From Candidatus Acidiferrales bacterium (lineage in GTDB: Bacteria; Bacteroidota; Ignavibacteria; Kryptoniales; JAKASW01): a stretch of 64,000 bases of DNA. The stretch's first letter is position 1, and every line of letters begins with the position of its first letter. Under the pieces are notes generated by a model that worked only from the letters and a program-made list of their open reading frames with translations, did no database searches and had not been told where the DNA came from. Below, piece after piece: positions 61,421-64,000 of this stretch. The position numbers were made by a program, and so were the translations under genes. Where the stretch lies: contig DATJAY010000011.1 of NCBI GenBank assembly GCA_035515795.1, forward strand, positions 1 to 64,000. Direction: 5' to 3'.

Positions 61421-63622
61421 ATGTGGACAGCTCGTTGGATTTTGTTTGTTTGCCTTGCCACGATGCTGCAACCGAAGTTGCACGCTCAATGGTTTTCAAC
61501 AACGGGGAGCTTTGGTTCTATAATCACCTGTTTAGCGATCAGCGATACGGATATCTTTGTCGGAACACAAACCGGTGTTTTTCTTTCAACCAACGATGGA
61601 CTGACATGGACCGCGGAAAATTCTGGATTGCCGACAAATTTCGATTCCGGAATTCTTGCCGTAAGCGGCGATACCCTGTTTGTCTCAGAATATACCGACA
61701 TTTTTCGCTCCAGCAATAGCGGCTCAAGCTGGAACGCTATCAACTTTTCGTTCACTACCGGCGCCAGCTCGATTGCCTTTAGCGGAAAAAATATTTTTGT
61801 TGGGACGTGGGGGGGCGGCGGTATTTATCGTTCAACCGACAACGGAGAAAACTGGGCCCCAATCAATAACGGAATAGTCATAGATACCACGGCTCCTCAA
61901 CAGAGTGTAAACGTGCTGACGATCTGTGGCGCAAACCTCTACGCCGGAACTTCCTGGGGTGGCGTTTACAAATCAACAGACAACGGCGACACCTGGACTG
62001 CTACAGGGTTAACAAAAGCAAATGTACTAACCATGATTGCAGCCCCGAACGGAAGTATCTACGCGATAACGGATTTCACGAATCTCGATGGCATTCATGT
62101 TGGAGGCAACATTCTTCTTTCTACTGACGCTGGCGCCACATGGACCGAGATTGATTCCGGACTGGGAAGCAACTATGCAATGTCGCTTGCAGCGGTCCGG
62201 ACCACTCCGGGCGGAATGGATCTTTTTGTCGGGACGGGCAGCAGAGGCGTTTTTCTTTCTACAGATAATGGCGGATCATGGATACAATCTGGATTGCCAA
62301 ACACATGGATTACTGCCCTCGCTGCAAGTTCCGATGTAACAGGAGGCACGAAGTTGATTGCCGGTGATTTTAGCGGCGCCATAATGGGAGGCAGCGGTGA
62401 TGTCTTTCTCACGACAGATAACGGGAGAAATTGGAGGACGAGCACCGTCAACACTCCTGTCAGCGCTCTCACTATGAGCCCCAATGGTGTGGGTGGAGCC
62501 GATCTCTACGCTGACGCAGCGATGCTTTTTCTCCATAGTTCAGATAATGGTACAAGCTGGACAGCCACCGGATTTCCTAAGATGGCATTCACTCCACCAT
62601 TGGCTATCTTTCCTTCGTCGGATGGGTCGGGCGGGGCCGCTATTTTTGTTGGGATCGACAGCGTTTTCCATTCGACCGATAACGGTACGAGCTGGAGAGC
62701 AACCGCTGATTCTGGTCTGAATATCTTAACAGGCTCAAGCATTTCTTCCCTAGCAGCCTGCGGAACGAGCCTTTTTGCGGGTCTTAGCGGTAATGGCGGA
62801 ATTTTCCTTTCGACAAACTACGGTGGAAGCTGGTCACCTGTCCCCGGACTGCCGAGGTGTGACGTAGCTTCGTTTGTCTCATGTAGCGGTAACCAGTTTG
62901 TGGCCACAGACTCGGGCGTTTATCTCTCGACGGACAGCGGCAACAATTGGTTAGCGGTCAATTCCGGATTAAAGAATCTGGATGTCAACGCTCTTGCAGT
63001 GATTGGTGGTAATATCTTTGCCGGCACTAACGGCAACGGCGTTTTCCGCAGTACTAATGACGGGGCCAATTGGATTGCCGCAGGCTTGAAGACTTTGGAC
63101 GTCTGCGCTTTTGCTGCGGTCGACTCGAGCCTTTTCGCCGGAACTTCCACAGGCGGTGTTTATCTCAGTACGGACATGGGAGCACATTGGAATCCGGTGA
63201 ATAGCGGGTTGACTAACAGTGTCATCAACGCTCTCATCCAAAATGGCAAGAATATTTTTGCCGGGACGGGAAGCGGAATATGGCGGCGGCCCCTTTCGGA
63301 GATGATAACCAGCGTCAATGAACGTACACAGCTTCCCGCGAGTTTTGCACTCTTTCAAAATTATCCTAACCCATTCAATCCTTCAACCACCATCGGCTAT
63401 GACCTGCCTTCCAACAGCTTCGTCTCATTGAAGATTTATGATGTGCTTGGAAGAGAAGTCGAAACGTTGGTGAATGAACGCCAGGCAGCAGGGAGTCATT
63501 CAGTCACGTTCAACGCTTCCAATTTACCTAGCGGAGTGTACTTCTATCGCTTGCAGGTCATAGATCCCGTTCGCGGGACCGGGAGCTACACAGCGACAAA
63601 GAAACTTTTACTGCTGAAATAG
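61421..63622 (+). CDS. Secreted Asp-box beta-propeller protein with type IX sorting domain (copy 2)
   Basis: A 733-residue paralogue of the preceding gene: signal peptide (WILFVCLATMLQPKLHAQ), 13 Asp-box repeats (for example STDNGENWA, STDNGDTWT, STDSGNNWL), the same linker (IWRRPLSEMIT), and a T9SS sorting domain (QNYPNPFNPSTTIGYDLP to KKLLLLK). The repeats are more divergent than in copy 1, with several extended loops (TTPGGMDLFVGTGSRG, SDGSGGAAIFVG). It lies 55 nt downstream of copy 1, with AAAGGAGA upstream of the ATG, so the two are probably cotranscribed. Confidence 0.88.
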   Translation: MWTARWILFVCLATMLQPKLHAQWFSTTGSFGSIITCLAISDTDIFVGTQTGVFLSTNDGLTWTAENSGLPTNFDSGILAVSGDTLFVSEYTDIFRSSNSGSSWNAINFSFTTGASSIAFSGKNIFVGTWGGGGIYRSTDNGENWAPINNGIVIDTTAPQQSVNVLTICGANLYAGTSWGGVYKSTDNGDTWTATGLTKANVLTMIAAPNGSIYAITDFTNLDGIHVGGNILLSTDAGATWTEIDSGLGSNYAMSLAAVRTTPGGMDLFVGTGSRGVFLSTDNGGSWIQSGLPNTWITALAASSDVTGGTKLIAGDFSGAIMGGSGDVFLTTDNGRNWRTSTVNTPVSALTMSPNGVGGADLYADAAMLFLHSSDNGTSWTATGFPKMAFTPPLAIFPSSDGSGGAAIFVGIDSVFHSTDNGTSWRATADSGLNILTGSSISSLAACGTSLFAGLSGNGGIFLSTNYGGSWSPVPGLPRCDVASFVSCSGNQFVATDSGVYLSTDSGNNWLAVNSGLKNLDVNALAVIGGNIFAGTNGNGVFRSTNDGANWIAAGLKTLDVCAFAAVDSSLFAGTSTGGVYLSTDMGAHWNPVNSGLTNSVINALIQNGKNIFAGTGSGIWRRPLSEMITSVNERTQLPASFALFQNYPNPFNPSTTIGYDLPSNSFVSLKIYDVLGREVETLVNERQAAGSHSVTFNASNLPSGVYFYRLQVIDPVRGTGSYTATKKLLLLK
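63374..63432 (+). repeat. 59-bp block identical to 61138-61196
   Basis: Partner of the identical block in the sorting-domain region of copy 1; it covers the codons for FNPSTTIGYDLPSNSFVSL. Confidence 0.8.
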
Positions 63623-63630
63623 GAAAGAGT

Positions 63631-63686
63631 ACTCACCCCCATAGACCCCCTCTCTACATGGTAGAGAGGGGGTCGGGAGGGTGAGT
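63631..63686 (+). terminator. Long perfect-stem hairpin after the propeller genes
   Basis: GACCCCCTCTCTAC (63644-63657) pairs perfectly with GTAGAGAGGGGGTC (63661-63674) over a 3-nt loop, and outer arms ACTCACCC (63631-63638) and GGGTGAGT (63679-63686) extend it. A T-rich stretch (TTGTTCTCTTCTT) follows. It lies 8 nt after the copy 2 stop and probably ends that transcript. The C/G-rich palindrome may alternatively be a dispersed repeat element. Confidence 0.6.
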
Positions 63687-63701
63687 TAGCTTGTTCTCTT
63701 C

Positions 63702-63730
63702 TTGACATTGCATCATGGAACATCTATACT
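63702..63730 (+). promoter_or_regulatory. Candidate promoter for the terminal lipoprotein gene
   Basis: TTGACA-like TTGACATT begins at 63702 and TATACT lies at 63725-63730, a 20-nt gap after TTG. The segment CATGGAACATCTATA (63714-63728) is identical to the promoter region of the gene at 59290. The leader to the TTG start at 63933 would be about 200 nt. Confidence 0.5.
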
Positions 63731-63932
63731 CACAATAGTTGGTTTACCGCCCACACGTCAGTACAGGCGGGATTTTCCAGAAGGGCGGGAAGAAACCAGA
63801 GAAGGAAAATGTAATTGAAAAGTCAGGGAATTGGCAGAAACCAATAGACTTACAAGAGTCCGGTTGTTATTACGGAACAGAGTACGTGCTCGGAATATGC
63901 CGCATTCGATCAACATTCTAAGGAGATTTAAA

Positions 63933-64000
63933 TTGCAAAGAATAATCGCGTATTTAGCCGTCTTCTTAATGATAGTTGTCTTTGGATCGTGCAACAAAAG
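63933..64000 (+). CDS. Lipoprotein, 5' part only
   Basis: The ribosome binding site AAGGAG, 8 nt before a TTG at 63933, opens a frame that runs off the window end. The 22 visible codons read MQRIIAYLAVFLMIVVFGSC and then NK: a lipoprotein signal peptide with lipobox FGSC (Cys at about 20). The mature protein lies outside the window, so function is unknown. It has its own promoter candidate that shares sequence with that of the first propeller gene. Confidence 0.6.
   Translation, partial: MQRIIAYLAVFLMIVVFGSCNK

Noticed and set aside
63739-63921. 60-residue open frame before the terminal lipoprotein
   Set aside because: It starts from a non-ATG codon with no ribosome binding site, covers the leader segment shared with the propeller gene, and has no family resemblance.
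1-64000. tRNA, rRNA, CRISPR arrays, transposases, phage genes
   Set aside because: No cloverleaf-like segments, rRNA signatures, regularly spaced repeats, transposase or integrase motifs were seen in the intergenic regions or in any reading frame.

Overview
The window reads as a chromosomal segment of a non-photosynthetic member of the Ignavibacteria/Chlorobi side of the Bacteroidota. Evidence seen in the sequence: two exported proteins end in a type IX secretion sorting domain with the YPNPFNPSTTI motif typical of that group; one promoter is a perfect TTG-20 nt-TAnnTTTG Bacteroidota-type promoter; there is a row of long orphan FtsX/MacB-type permeases, a TonB-dependent receptor with a carboxypeptidase-like N-terminal domain, and a LytS/LytTR pair. 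The taxonomic placement is inference from these features. I saw no tRNA, rRNA, CRISPR array, insertion sequence or phage gene.

Layout. 1-16.6 kb: an expanded family of five intact ~790-residue MacB_PCD/FtsX permeases, plus the decayed 3' end of a sixth, with no partner ATPase gene beside them. Two copies of a small unknown gene (one cut by the window edge, one ended by an in-frame TAG) are interleaved, and a small GC-rich hairpin follows each intact copy. An exported nitroreductase, an exported lectin-like/beta-propeller protein and a DUF2141 protein sit among them. 16.6-24.1 kb: a membrane-anchored SGNH hydrolase with TPRs, a secreted protein of two GH2-type sugar-binding domains, and a TonB receptor/TPR/isoprenylcysteine methyltransferase-like set. 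24.3-26.2 kb: a LytS-type histidine kinase translationally coupled to a LytTR regulator. 26.3-34.4 kb: prolyl oligopeptidase, NAD(P)-binding protein, DoxX, an ABC-2 exporter, PhzF-like, GNAT and small membrane proteins. 34.5-39.7 kb: TetR regulator, membrane fusion protein and RND pump.

40.1-49.5 kb: a LacI regulator and a biotin cluster, bioB - GT-C-like membrane protein - bioF - bioD - bioA, followed by a lipoprotein, a small outer-membrane-like protein and a KAS II-type ketosynthase. No bioC or bioH is visible, so the ketosynthase is a candidate for the pimeloyl step. 49.6-53.2 kb, minus strand: a tightly overlapping operon Rieske - cytochrome b (b6f-type helix D spacing) - 11-heme cytochrome c - 4-heme cytochrome c, which looks like an alternative quinol-oxidising bc complex. 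53.5-55.1 kb: a DUF2339 multi-spanning protein.

55.6-59.1 kb: the best candidate for an undescribed system, a four-gene operon with gaps of 7, -4 and 2 nt: radical SAM/SPASM enzyme, four-helix membrane protein, a 181-residue protein with weak resemblance to thiazoline-carboxylate hydrolase/4-vinyl-reductase-like domains, and a GMC-type flavoprotein with a four-cysteine ferredoxin-like segment. 59.1-64 kb: two tandem secreted Asp-box propeller proteins (13 repeats each) with type IX signals, then a lipoprotein gene cut by the window edge; the first and last of these genes share a promoter and leader block.
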